From DFXE01 sp032054765 (lineage in GTDB: Bacteria > Bacteroidota > Bacteroidia > Bacteroidales > Tannerellaceae), in assembly GCA_032054765.1 (NCBI GenBank), contig DAMBSC010000017.1, positions 1-64,000 on the forward strand: a DNA stretch of 64,000 nucleotides. Direction: 5' to 3'. The notes below the pieces were generated by a model. It had not been told where the DNA came from. It did not search any database and worked only from the letters and a program-made list of their open reading frames with translations. Below are positions 16,802 through 25,466 of this stretch, piece after piece (the first letter of the stretch is position 1; each line of letters begins with the position of its first letter). The position numbers and the translations under genes are program-made.

Positions 16802-17437
16802 TTACCAGTATCTTTCGTTTTCGGTTCCGTACAAATCCAATACACGTTGGGTCGAGTTTTTTTCTTTTGACCGGAGAAGTGATACCGAAATGTTTTTATT
16901 GGTATAATACTTTACCAGACTGCGGTATTCCGACATTTTACTATAGGCATTGTCTATAACTTCCATTCGCTCCTTATCGGACAGGGACAGGGTGCTGGCA
17001 TTGACAACACCTTTAAGTTCTTGTAATACATCGTCCGATTCGTTCAGCAGTTTGGTATATCCATTGGCTATGGCTGCCAGCTCCTCCACCGTAAAGTTGT
17101 CGTCAGTGAGCATTTTTTCAAAGCTGTTCACGTAGATGTCGGTAATATCGCCAACCATCAAAATAGTCTTCTGAACCTTTCTTGCATCTTTCACCAGATT
17201 GTTCACTGCTTTCAGCGCATCGTAATATTCGCGGCCTTGATTATAGACCTTTTGAACCTCCTTAAAATTGTTCAGCATGTTACTAGCGGTACTTGAAGTA
17301 TGCACAATGTTTTTTGTGGCATTGATAATACCCTGTGCCAGATTTCCCGGGTCGGCAACAACCCACTGAGCTTTCGCTCCGGTTACGGCAAGCATACAGC
17401 TCACGCATAACATGAAAATTTTTATCTTCATATTCAT
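16802..17437 (-). CDS. traI: TraI-like protein (DUF4141)
   Basis: A 211-residue exported, mostly helical protein: a signal peptide ending at AKAQ (about 24), then WVVADPGNLAQGIINATKNIVHTSSTASNML and long heptad-like helices, resembling VirB5/TrbJ-type proteins. The DUF4141 family is annotated TraI in Bacteroides elements and should not be confused with the TraI relaxase of F. Met3 at 17431 is an alternative start. It lies between traG and traJ, its usual place. Confidence 0.85.
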   Translation of the reverse strand: MNMKIKIFMLCVSCMLAVTGAKAQWVVADPGNLAQGIINATKNIVHTSSTASNMLNNFKEVQKVYNQGREYYDALKAVNNLVKDARKVQKTILMVGDITDIYVNSFEKMLTDDNFTVEELAAIANGYTKLLNESDDVLQELKGVVNASTLSLSDKERMEVIDNAYSKMSEYRSLVKYYTNKNISVSLLRSKEKNSTQRVLDLYGTENERYW

Positions 17438-17475
17438 TCTGAATTTTAATTAATAAATTACTGATTGATAAATAC

Positions 17476-19965
17476 TTATTTTTCTTCCTTCATGGAGAGC
17501 CGTTTGATGGCGAGTTCCATATCTCCTCCTAATTCTTCAGCAAGTCGGAAGACTTCTACTTTTTCCATTTCTTCGGTAGTATATGTCAGATATTCACTTC
17601 GTGAAACCTCTGTCGCATAGACTGCCGACTGTGCACCACCAAGTCCAATCCACACTTCTTTATAGAATCTTGCAGGGTCATTTGCCATGTTAATGGAAAG
17701 TATCTGCCCGCGTTCTTTGTCTGTCAGCCCGAGCATATTCTGGATACCATCGAATTTATTCATATACTTTCGCTGGTCTAACAGAATTTTACAATCGCTG
17801 TTCGTGATGATGGCTTCCTTGACAATAGGGGAATGGATAATATCATCCACTTCCTGTGTAACGACCACTGCCTCACCGAAAAACTTACGAACCGTTTTGA
17901 ACAAATATTTCAAATACATGGCCATGGAATCGGTAGCGATTGCTTTCCAGGCTTCTTCCAGAAGTATTACCTTTCTGACCCCTTTTAGGCGACGCATCTT
18001 GTTGATAAACACCTCCATAATGATAATTGTGATGATGGGAAAAAGAACGTGATTATCCTTCACTTTATCAATTTCGAATACAATAAAGCGTTTGTTCAGC
18101 AAGTCCAGTTCCTGATCTGAGTTCAAGAGATAATCATATTCACCCCCTTTGTAGAACGGTTCGAGGATAAAAAGGAAATTGTCAATATCAAAATCCTTTT
18201 CCCGTACTCTTTTGCGGTCAATACTTTTGCGGTATTCATTGCTAATGAACTCGTAAAACGTATTAAATGAAGGGACAATGTTCTTGTCGCTTTTTATCAG
18301 GGCAATGTACTCGTTTACAGCATTGGACAAAGCTACACTTTCCGCTCCCGAGGGCTTTTCATGTTCCTGTTTCCAGAGTGTAAGAATAAGTGTTTTAATA
18401 GATTCTCTTTTTTCTATGTCAAATATGCCATCCTGCGTATAAAAAGGATTAAATGAGATCGGATTTTCTTCGGTGTACGTATAATAAACTCCATCGTCAC
18501 CCTTCGTCTTGTTATGAATCAGGTTACACAAACCTTCATAAGAATTACCTGTATCCACCAGCAACACATGTGTATTCTGCTCGTAGTATTGCCGGACGAG
18601 ATGATTGGTGAAGAAGGATTTTCCCGAACCCGAAGGTCCCAAAATAAACTTATTGCGGTTGGTAATGATTCCTTTCTTCATCGGTAAATCTGATATATCC
18701 AGATGGATAGGTTTACCGTTACGGTCAGCCATCTTAATACCGAACGGAGAAAGTGAATCACGGTAATTAGTTTCCTCAATGAAGAAGCACAAGGCTTGTT
18801 CGATAAAAGTATAGAAACTTTCCTCCGCCGGGAAATCTCCCTGATTGCCTGCGATTCCCGCCCAAAAGAGTGTCGGAACATCTATTGTGTTATGTCGGGG
18901 TTTGCATTCCATCAGTGCCAACTGGCTACCGACATCGTTTTTTATACGTTTTAAATCTTCATGATTATCAGCCCATGCCATCACATTCACATGGCAACGT
19001 ACCGAAGTCAATCCGAAGCTGTGGGCTTCATTCAGGTAATCTTCGATCCACTCGCGATTAATTTGATTTGAACGGGAATACCGTCCGAGCGAGTGCATAT
19101 TCTTTGCCTGCTTTTCAAACTTTTTTAAATTCTCCGTGTGGTCATCAATGAAAATATACTGGTTTACCACATGATTGCAGGAAAGCAATACTCCAATCGG
19201 GGCTGCAAACGATAAACGACAATCACTTCTGTCAGTAGATAATCGTTCGTAACGACTGTCGGTATATACCTTGCCCGGCAGATCATCCGTATCGCTCAGT
19301 GTATGCAGGCAAAGAAAGTTATCCCCGATTTTCATCTCTCCGGCTCCAAGTGATATATCTTCCAGTGAAGTATTGTCCCCCATCAGGGAAAAATACTTTT
19401 CGATAATACCTGCATTTCCATCAGTGCCTACAATCTCATTCGTTGTCATCCGTTCAAGAGTAATGAAACCCGAATCATTCATGATGCGTTCGAACTGGTC
19501 AACCGATTCCAAAAACTTCTGTGCCGTTTCCTTATCCTGCATTTCTTTTGGAACGAGAAAGCCACGGGTAAGGGCTGTATAATTACTTTGTTGCTTTGCC
19601 CTGTCTTTTGTCGTTTTTGTCAGGAACAAATAGCAGGTATGATTCAGAAACGGACGTTCATTGAAGTGGCGTTCGAAGGATTTACTCAGGAAGCTCATAT
19701 CCTCCTTATCGTTTTTCGCCTTATAAGACTCTTCGGTAAACCAATCCTGTTTGCAAACTATGGAATAATCCGGCAATACCTTGATTGCTTTTACCCAAGC
19801 AGAATGGATGGCTGTATATTCTTCCGATGTTACCGAGTAGATTTCTGGAAGTTCCACTTTGAAGCCGACGGTTATATCCGCATCTTTGGAGATAATGCAG
19901 CCCTCTTCAACGGAAAGTATGGGAAACTTATTCTCCAATGTCGTTATCTTCGATGTATTCCTCAT
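17476..19965 (-). CDS. traG: TraG family conjugative transposon ATPase (VirB4-like)
   Basis: An 829-residue VirB4-type ATPase that energises the secretion channel. The Walker A motif GPSGSGKS is at 443-450, and a Walker B-like VILLEEAWKA lies near 650. The N-terminal 400 residues match the Bacteroides TraG N-domain, with FPILSVEEGCIISKDADITVGF at the start. Motifs are intact. The last bases overlap no gene; the start overlaps traF by 4 bp. In this family TraG is the VirB4 homologue, whereas MobC (25.5 kb) is the VirD4 coupling protein. Confidence 0.93.
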   Translation of the reverse strand: MRNTSKITTLENKFPILSVEEGCIISKDADITVGFKVELPEIYSVTSEEYTAIHSAWVKAIKVLPDYSIVCKQDWFTEESYKAKNDKEDMSFLSKSFERHFNERPFLNHTCYLFLTKTTKDRAKQQSNYTALTRGFLVPKEMQDKETAQKFLESVDQFERIMNDSGFITLERMTTNEIVGTDGNAGIIEKYFSLMGDNTSLEDISLGAGEMKIGDNFLCLHTLSDTDDLPGKVYTDSRYERLSTDRSDCRLSFAAPIGVLLSCNHVVNQYIFIDDHTENLKKFEKQAKNMHSLGRYSRSNQINREWIEDYLNEAHSFGLTSVRCHVNVMAWADNHEDLKRIKNDVGSQLALMECKPRHNTIDVPTLFWAGIAGNQGDFPAEESFYTFIEQALCFFIEETNYRDSLSPFGIKMADRNGKPIHLDISDLPMKKGIITNRNKFILGPSGSGKSFFTNHLVRQYYEQNTHVLLVDTGNSYEGLCNLIHNKTKGDDGVYYTYTEENPISFNPFYTQDGIFDIEKRESIKTLILTLWKQEHEKPSGAESVALSNAVNEYIALIKSDKNIVPSFNTFYEFISNEYRKSIDRKRVREKDFDIDNFLFILEPFYKGGEYDYLLNSDQELDLLNKRFIVFEIDKVKDNHVLFPIITIIIMEVFINKMRRLKGVRKVILLEEAWKAIATDSMAMYLKYLFKTVRKFFGEAVVVTQEVDDIIHSPIVKEAIITNSDCKILLDQRKYMNKFDGIQNMLGLTDKERGQILSINMANDPARFYKEVWIGLGGAQSAVYATEVSRSEYLTYTTEEMEKVEVFRLAEELGGDMELAIKRLSMKEEK

Positions 19966-20297
19966 TCTTTTTCCTCCTTTCTTATTATATGTGTGAAAAG
20001 ACGTTGGATTCGCCGCCGGTTACTGATATACTGTGGATGATTTTTAGTAGCCTGCACTTTCATAAGTCCATGCTGACCATATTTCCCATTCAGATAGAAA
20101 GTAGCCCAAACGAGTATGGAACCGGAGATAGCACCGAAACCGACACATATCATTTGGGGAACGCCAATCATATAAATGACTACCGTTACCACAAAGACGG
20201 CAAGTAGTCCGCCGACGAATATAAAAAGGTATTGAGCGATCAAACCCCGAAATTCTGCCGGACGGCCAATGCCTTTATTGATAGTATACTCCACCAT
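19962..20297 (-). CDS. traF: TraF-like protein (DUF4133)
   Basis: A 111-residue inner-membrane protein with two hydrophobic segments (about 22-45 and 50-70) and the conserved NKGIGRPAEFRGLIAQYLF opening. It corresponds to VirB3-like proteins that accompany VirB4. It overlaps traG by 4 bp and follows traE by 3 bp, as usual in Bacteroides tra operons. Confidence 0.88.
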   Translation of the reverse strand: MVEYTINKGIGRPAEFRGLIAQYLFIFVGGLLAVFVVTVVIYMIGVPQMICVGFGAISGSILVWATFYLNGKYGQHGLMKVQATKNHPQYISNRRRIQRLFTHIIRKEEKE

Positions 20298-20300
20298 ATA

Positions 20301-20621
20301 TTACAGGAAGAACGAACGAAGAATAGTCGCGGTAACAATCAGGAAAATACAGCCCCCGAACCAACTGGCGGCAGTTTTTGATGTATCGGGATCGCCGGAC
20401 TGGAACTTGGAATAGACTTTGACGCCTCCCACGAGTCCAAGGACAGCACCGATGGCGTATATCAATTTGGTTATCGGATCGAAATAACTGGATACCATGC
20501 TCGTAGCATCATTAATACCCGCCATCCCGTTACCTTGTGCGAAGGTATTGGCTGCCATCAGGACCAGTGCAGCCAGTGCGAAGAACTTTTTCGGAACCTT
20601 GTTTTTTATTTTTTCAGACAT
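20301..20621 (-). CDS. traE: TraE-like protein (DUF4134)
   Basis: A 106-residue VirB2/pilin-like protein: an N-terminal signal (KKFFALAALVLMAANTFAQG), then two hydrophobic segments around YFDPITKLIYAIGAVLGLVGG and GGCIFLIVTATILRSFF. I choose ATG 20621 (MSEKIKNK) because a start at 20684 would put 21 residues before the signal and would translate a hairpin leader (20636-20682). Probably a pilus or channel subunit. Confidence 0.85.
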   Translation of the reverse strand: MSEKIKNKVPKKFFALAALVLMAANTFAQGNGMAGINDATSMVSSYFDPITKLIYAIGAVLGLVGGVKVYSKFQSGDPDTSKTAASWFGGCIFLIVTATILRSFFL

Positions 20622-20635
20622 AAAAATGTTTTTAA

Positions 20636-20713
20636 GTCTGGGAGAAGAGGAACTTACCTTTTTGTTTCTCTGTCTCCCGGACATAGTTTAACCTTGAATT
20701 AATTTGTGGATAA
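20636..20713 (-). promoter_or_regulatory. leader of traE: conserved 20-mer plus hairpin
   Basis: Minus strand: TTATCCACAAATTAATTCAA (20713 down to 20694) is the same head seen in the traN, topB and DUF1896 leaders. It is followed by a ten-pair hairpin with arms 20673-20682 and 20636-20645 (one G-U) before the traE ATG. Confidence 0.6.
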
Positions 20714-20723
20714 TCTTAAAAAT

Positions 20724-20767
20724 TGTTTTTGTGCTTTATCGGGGTGAATAGTCCCATCACAAAAACA
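20724..20767. repeat. inverted repeat in the traD-traE gap
   Basis: TGTTTTTGTG (20724-20733) and CACAAAAACA (20758-20767) are perfect 10-bp arms with a 24-bp spacer. It could be an attenuator or processing site that sets a different level for traE and the genes after it. Confidence 0.45.
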
Positions 20768-20841
20768 TCTTTCTTTTGTGCGGCATTTCATTATGCCTTG
20801 TTACATTGTTAGTTTCTCATTTTACCTCCTTTCTTGATAAT

Positions 20842-21588
20842 TCATGAAATCTCATCAATATTGAAATTTTTAAAATCTTCGGACTCGTACAGCTTTTGTT
20901 TTTTACGCCCCACCTTAGTATCAATGTTCTGACCTTCCATTAATTTCCGATCGTATCTGTCCATCAGTTCCGATATCCGTTTGGCATATTCGGGACGGGC
21001 ATCCTGCATGGATTTTACCAACTGGGTGTATTTGTTTTCACTTAATACTTTTCCGGCAAGATCTTCATCTGCCGTGCTACTGCCCTCGGGGTTACTTACC
21101 GTTTTAGCCGTCTTGCCTAAATTATTGTAGTCGATTCCGCTGGCCTCTTCTTCGGGGATATTTCCGGCTCCAAGGTCTTCGCCCTCATCATTCAAATCAA
21201 CATCGGAAACGTCCTTATCTTCTTCCGGTATTTCTACACCTTCGCCGGTTTCAAAATTGACAGATTTATCATCCGGTTTTTTAGTTTCGGGAGCAAATGT
21301 ATCTTCTTTTTTCTTACGATTTTCCGCTTCCAAATCCGTGGCAGCATTAGGCAGGGGTTGGCTCAGGATAAATTTTGATTTTCCCAAAACCGAAGGAAAT
21401 TCTTCTTGTTTTTCGGATTGTTTCATCGTTTCTTTTATCTCTTTTTCCTTTGTGCCGATCTGAATGGAAATGGAGATTCGGTGTTTGAAGAATTTCTTTA
21501 AAATGGGATAGATATAAAAGATGGCAAGCAACAGTATTGCCGTGTAAACAACCAGTATCAATATGAAATTATATGTTTCAATCATCAT
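20842..21588 (-). CDS. traD: conjugal transfer protein TraD
   Basis: A 248-residue protein with one N-terminal membrane segment (ILILVVYTAILLLAIFYIYPIL, about 8-29), a long acidic disordered middle (about 60-180) and a conserved basic C-terminal helix region (YAKRISELMDRYDRKLMEGQN). It fits the Bacteroides TraD family, which is unrelated to TraD of the F plasmid. Function is unknown. It overlaps the DUF3408 gene by 11 bp. Confidence 0.75.
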   Translation of the reverse strand: MMIETYNFILILVVYTAILLLAIFYIYPILKKFFKHRISISIQIGTKEKEIKETMKQSEKQEEFPSVLGKSKFILSQPLPNAATDLEAENRKKKEDTFAPETKKPDDKSVNFETGEGVEIPEEDKDVSDVDLNDEGEDLGAGNIPEEEASGIDYNNLGKTAKTVSNPEGSSTADEDLAGKVLSENKYTQLVKSMQDARPEYAKRISELMDRYDRKLMEGQNIDTKVGRKKQKLYESEDFKNFNIDEIS

Positions 21589-22045
21589 CGTTAGTATTGA
21601 TTATATTTTTAAAAATATCTCCCTCTTCCCTGTAATAGATGGCTCGTAATTCATCCTTATGTTCTTTTATATGTTGTGTCATAACCGTATCAATAAATAC
21701 GCCGACAGTCATGTTCCTGACTCCGAGTTTCTTTACTATTTTGGCTATAAACTCATGTACATCCTGGCTGATATAGACACTTTGACGTTGCTTCAGGACT
21801 CTAGGCTTTAGAAAGGCATCGAGATATTCGCTGTTTTTCTTTTTCTTATAAGTCCGTTTAGATACAACCTCTTTTTCTTCTGGTTCTTCCGTTTCCTCCT
21901 CGGCTTCTTCTGATTTTGGAGAAGATGTTACAACATCATTATTTTTAGATAATGCCGAAGGAGTCGCCCTGCCGTCCAGAATACTCAACAGTTCCTTTTC
22001 GTCTATATCATCGAATTTCTTTATTCCATCACTGCGTTTTGCCAT
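21578..22045 (-). CDS. DUF3408 protein (TraB-like)
   Basis: A 155-residue protein with an acidic linker (EEAEEETEEPEEKE) and a C-terminal DUF3408 domain: RQSVYISQDVHEFIAKIVKKLGVRNMTVGVFIDTVMTQH. That C-terminal pattern resembles a ribbon-helix-helix DNA-binding fold. Partners of this kind follow ParA-like TraA in Bacteroides elements and may help recognise the element DNA. It starts 4 bp after the traA stop codon. Confidence 0.8.
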   Translation of the reverse strand: MAKRSDGIKKFDDIDEKELLSILDGRATPSALSKNNDVVTSSPKSEEAEEETEEPEEKEVVSKRTYKKKKNSEYLDAFLKPRVLKQRQSVYISQDVHEFIAKIVKKLGVRNMTVGVFIDTVMTQHIKEHKDELRAIYYREEGDIFKNIINTNDDD

Positions 22046-22049
22046 ACGG

Positions 22050-22820
22050 TTACTGTTTACTGTTTATGAGTTCTTCTATCTCATCGGCTAAGAGGTCCAG
22101 TCGGCTCCCCTTTACCAATCGCTTATCTACCGGGAAAAGAGTGCACCGGAATATTGGGGCAATTAATTCACTCATCTCATGTCGGTAACGCTTGGTATCG
22201 GGCAGGAAATTTTTCATAACGGATAACCCCAATTCTCCGATACCTTCTTCATACACTTTGTATAAATCGGATTTCTCACGGGCATCGACCATATTCCACA
22301 ACAGGTAAAGTCCCTGTAACCGGCTTTTTCCGGTACTGATTATTCTATCGTTAATGATACCTGCAAACTCCAATGTTGATTGTAATACCATCTTGTCGGC
22401 AGAGATTGGAGAGAAAATATAATCCAGCGATGCTAGGGTGTGAACGATTCCCTCACTGTTCAAGGTTCCCGGTAAATCAAAAAAGATAATATCGGGAGCG
22501 TCGCCGATATATTCATCAATCATCTTTTTTGCCGCGTCTATGGCTTCCGGTGCTGGAGCTTTGTCTATCGGATAGTTCCGTTTACCTAATGTCTTGAACT
22601 GGTTATACGATTTCTCTTTATAATGAGGAACTTTGCTAACGATTTCCTTATCCCGTTCCCTCATTTTATAAGTGCTGTACTGGGGGTAATCGCAGTCAAT
22701 CACTCCAACGTTATAGCCTTTCACATAATGAAAATAACTCGCCATAAGCACTGTTAAGGCACTCTTACCAATTCCTCCCTTTTGGGTGGAAAATGCTACC
22801 AATAATGTTTTCTTTTCCAT
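22050..22820 (-). CDS. traA: ParA family protein TraA
   Basis: A 256-residue ParA/MinD-type ATPase. The deviant Walker A KGGIGKS is at 14-20, the Walker A' region contains VGVIDCDYPQYS (about 38-49), and IIFFDLPGT (about 113-121) is the Walker B-like strand. It is the first gene of the tra operon and diverges from the mobilisation genes across the oriT region. It may position or partition the element, or place the transfer apparatus; direct evidence is lacking. Confidence 0.88.
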   Translation of the reverse strand: MEKKTLLVAFSTQKGGIGKSALTVLMASYFHYVKGYNVGVIDCDYPQYSTYKMRERDKEIVSKVPHYKEKSYNQFKTLGKRNYPIDKAPAPEAIDAAKKMIDEYIGDAPDIIFFDLPGTLNSEGIVHTLASLDYIFSPISADKMVLQSTLEFAGIINDRIISTGKSRLQGLYLLWNMVDAREKSDLYKVYEEGIGELGLSVMKNFLPDTKRYRHEMSELIAPIFRCTLFPVDKRLVKGSRLDLLADEIEELINSKQ

Positions 22821-23077
22821 GTGTTAAAAATTTATTTTAGTGAAACATTCGTTTATTACAGAAACAGGGAAATGGAGAAATGCTTCTTTGTTTTGTTCAT
22901 TCTGTACTTTGCTGTGGATTTTCTTCTTTCTTTCTTTCTTTCATCACTCCTATACTCCAATACTTCCTTATAATAGTATTTTGGTACGGATATATGGAAA
23001 TGCAGAAAGAGGAAAATATTATTATACTGAAGAACTGATTTGGTTTTTCAAAGAATGATTTTGATACACCAATAGAA

Positions 23078-23133
23078 CAGCAAAACAATAAACCAGTAAA
23101 TCAGCAATTCAGTAGAACAGTAAATCATTCGTT
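23078..23133 (+). repeat. degenerate 8-bp tandem array
   Basis: Seven consecutive octamers follow a CAGYAAWN pattern: CAGCAAAA, CAATAAAC, CAGTAAAT, CAGCAATT, CAGTAGAA, CAGTAAAT, CATTCGTT. The strict register over 56 bp suggests a binding array for a relaxosome or partition protein. Confidence 0.55.
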
Positions 23134-23506
23134 TTCCGACAAACCAACTATTTGTTTCAGTACAATTGAAAAATAGTCTTTCAGTGAAAAAGCAACTCTT
23201 TGCTTCCCTGTTTCTTCGGCAAAATAAATAAGTGATTTCGTATAAATCTAATAATCAGATGCCAGTGGTAGTCGTTGGCATTCCATTGGTATGGTGTTGC
23301 TATTTTCGGTTATATTTTTAGAATGATCTCCATTCTTTCATTCTCATTCCGGATAAGATTCTTCTCTTTTTTCCTCTCGAAAAAGTAAAAAAACAGCAAC
23401 TTTTTTTGGAGTGGTAGTATTTGGCACTCATTGGCGTAAGTTACGGTTATCTATCTTATCATCAATGAATTTAACTTTGCATCGGGAATAATTTCATCCT
23501 TTACAA

Positions 23507-23650
23507 GACTCGTTTTCGAGTCCAAACTAACTTCAAATTCAACCACCGTATGGTGGGTGGATTTTGATTGTCGTCAGACAATGGCAAGGTATGTTTTGAG
23601 CAGCTTGAAATAAATTTCAGCATCTCAAAACACCTTGCCCCCTGAAGGGG
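23507..23650. repeat. inverted-repeat cluster of the putative oriT
   Basis: Stems in order: GACTCG-TTTT-CGAGTC (23507-23522); CCACC-GTAT-GGTGG (23543-23556); TTGTC-GTCA-GACAA (23568-23581); a long stem with GGCAAGG..TGTTTTGAG (23583-23600) against CTCAAAACA+CCTTGCC (23624-23639), 16 pairs with a 2-nt bulge and an inner TGAAAT/ATTTCA; and CCCC-TGAA-GGGG (23639-23650). Such clusters are typical of relaxase recognition sites. Confidence 0.7.
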
Positions 23651-23702
23651 AAGAATTATTCCGAAGTCATAATTCAGTAACCATTTTCATAAACGATTCC
23701 CG

Positions 23703-24137
23703 ATGGATGAAACAAGAAAAAGGAAGGTCGGCAGGCTTCCGAAGAAAGACCCTGCCGTATTCAGGTACTCGATTAGTTTCAATACCGTAGAGCATGATAA
23801 GTTCCTTTCGCTCTTTGAGCAGTCGGGGCAAAGGGTGAAGGCTCATTTTATTACTTCCTGCATTTTTTCAAAGCCAGTAAAAGTCGTGCAGATTGATAAG
23901 GGAATGCAGGATTATTATATGCGCCTGACTACTTTTTACGGACAGTTCCGGGCTATAGGCACGAATTATAACCAATGTGTAAAGGCATTGAAGTCTAATT
24001 TTTCGGAGAAAAAAGCACTCGCTTTACTCTATAAATTGGAGAAAGCAACTGTTGAACTGGTCGAATTACAACGGAAAATATCAGCACAGACTGAGGAATT
24101 TGAACGTAAATATTCCGATACATGGTTGCAAAAATAA
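23703..24137 (+). CDS. mobA: mobilisation protein MobA (relaxosome accessory)
   Basis: A 144-residue basic protein of the Bacteroides MobA/MbpA type. The N-terminal KRKVGRLPKKDPAVFRYSISF is followed by a ribbon-helix-helix-like region (HDKFLSLFEQSGQRVKAHFITSCIF) and a helical C-terminus. Such proteins bind oriT and recruit the relaxase. It begins 52 bp after the inverted-repeat cluster and overlaps mobB by 16 bp, giving coupled expression. Confidence 0.85.
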   Translation: MDETRKRKVGRLPKKDPAVFRYSISFNTVEHDKFLSLFEQSGQRVKAHFITSCIFSKPVKVVQIDKGMQDYYMRLTTFYGQFRAIGTNYNQCVKALKSNFSEKKALALLYKLEKATVELVELQRKISAQTEEFERKYSDTWLQK

Positions 24138-25423
24138 ATAAAGGGAACAACCTTTTCGGTGCATTAATCTATAATAATCAAAAGGTAGAGAATGATCTTG
24201 CCAGGATAATCCACTCCAATAAAGTGATGCAGGATAAGAATGGAGAGCATAATATGTTTCTCTGTAATCAATCATTTGCTCCCTTTCTGGCGGCTAACCG
24301 GAAGACGGAAGAACCGATTTTGCATATATCCATCAATCCGCATCCTGATGATGTCCTATCGGACGAGCAGTTAATAGACATTGCCAATGAGTATATGCAG
24401 AAAATGGGATTCGGTGAACAACCGTATATCGTGTTCAAACATGAAGATATTGAAAGGAAACATATTCATATCGTAAGTGTAAATGTGGATGAAACGGGGC
24501 GCAAGATCAATGATTTTAATAATTATCGTCACTCTAAAAAGATTACGCAGGAGTTGGAAGCTAAATATAAACTTCATCCTGCCGACAAGATAGATTATTC
24601 GGAAGATATGCCCCAGCTAAAGAAGGTTGATTATAATACAGGAAACGTAAAAAAGCAGATAGCTAAAAATGTAAAAGCCCTGATGCAATCCTACCGTTTC
24701 ACTTCCCTACCTGAATACCGCGCTTTACTTTCCTTATATAATATAGGTATCGAAGAAGTGAGCGGGGAAGCCCGTGGCAAATCCTATCGGGGGCTGGTAT
24801 ATTCCGCTTTAGATAATGAAGGAAATAAAGTAGGAAACCCTATCAAATCTTCTTCCATCGCTAAAAGTGTCGGGTATGCCGTATTGATTAAAAAGGTTGC
24901 ATCATCAGAAAAGTTAATCAAAGAAAATGGGTTGACCGGACGTATAAAGCCGATTCTGGATATGGCTATTAAAAATTTCCGGAACAGAACATCTTTTGAA
25001 GCAGAGCTTTTACGAAGTGGAATAAGTGTTGTTTTCAGGGAAAATGAAGAAGGACGAATTTATGGGGCGACCTTTATTGACCATGAGAACCGTGCAGTAT
25101 TCAATGGCTCAAAAATCGGCAAGGCTTATTCTGCCAATGTATTTCATAATCTCTTCCAGAACAGTCGGGAAAATGAGTCTATGCTTACAACCTCCTCACC
25201 AATAGAATTGAATATCACTGCACCACCTAAAAAACAGGAAGATCCGGAACTACCAATCATCGATTTTTCAAAGGGCATAAATGAGCCAAAGCCTGATGAT
25301 ACTGATTTTGGCGGTATTCCTTCACTATTGGAACAACACGGCGCAGACTATGAGGCAGAAGCTTTTGCCCGGCAGAAAGAAGCGGAAAATAAACGCCGCA
25401 AACGCCGGGGAAGACGTATGTAA
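24122..25423 (+). CDS. mobB: relaxase MobB
   Basis: A 433-residue relaxase/mobilisation nuclease. Motif III HEDIERKHIHIV at 107-118 provides the metal-binding histidines (His107, His114, His116). A tyrosine at 17 (GALIYNN) is a candidate nicking residue, and an ILHISINP strand lies before motif III. The C-terminal quarter is acidic, then basic (KRRKRRGRR). It cuts one strand at oriT and leads it into the recipient. Gene order mobA-mobB-mobC is that of Bacteroides conjugative transposons. Confidence 0.92.
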   Translation: MVAKINKGNNLFGALIYNNQKVENDLARIIHSNKVMQDKNGEHNMFLCNQSFAPFLAANRKTEEPILHISINPHPDDVLSDEQLIDIANEYMQKMGFGEQPYIVFKHEDIERKHIHIVSVNVDETGRKINDFNNYRHSKKITQELEAKYKLHPADKIDYSEDMPQLKKVDYNTGNVKKQIAKNVKALMQSYRFTSLPEYRALLSLYNIGIEEVSGEARGKSYRGLVYSALDNEGNKVGNPIKSSSIAKSVGYAVLIKKVASSEKLIKENGLTGRIKPILDMAIKNFRNRTSFEAELLRSGISVVFRENEEGRIYGATFIDHENRAVFNGSKIGKAYSANVFHNLFQNSRENESMLTTSSPIELNITAPPKKQEDPELPIIDFSKGINEPKPDDTDFGGIPSLLEQHGADYEAEAFARQKEAENKRRKRRGRRM

Positions 25424-25466
25424 ATAATTCAAGATATAATTTTTAATCATTTAAAAACAAGATTTT

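Larger units (their letters stand above)
22821..23702. other. probable origin of transfer region (oriT)
   Basis: This 882-bp non-coding region between the divergent traA and mobA genes is where oriT is expected. It holds an 8-bp-period tandem array (23078-23133), a pair of direct repeats (23266-23290 and 23411-23434, GTGGTAGT..TTGGCA.TC.ATTGG), and a chain of inverted repeats at 23507-23650 ending 52 bp before mobA. No open frame with coding character was found in it. The nick site itself cannot be located from sequence alone. Confidence 0.7.

Noticed and set aside
11147..22820. A complete CTnDOT-identical tra operon
   Set aside because: Genes corresponding to traC, traH and traP were not recognised, so the element is related to but not the same as CTnDOT.
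23078..23133. CRISPR array
   Set aside because: The repeats are 8 bp, degenerate and directly adjacent, without unique spacers, and no cas genes are nearby.
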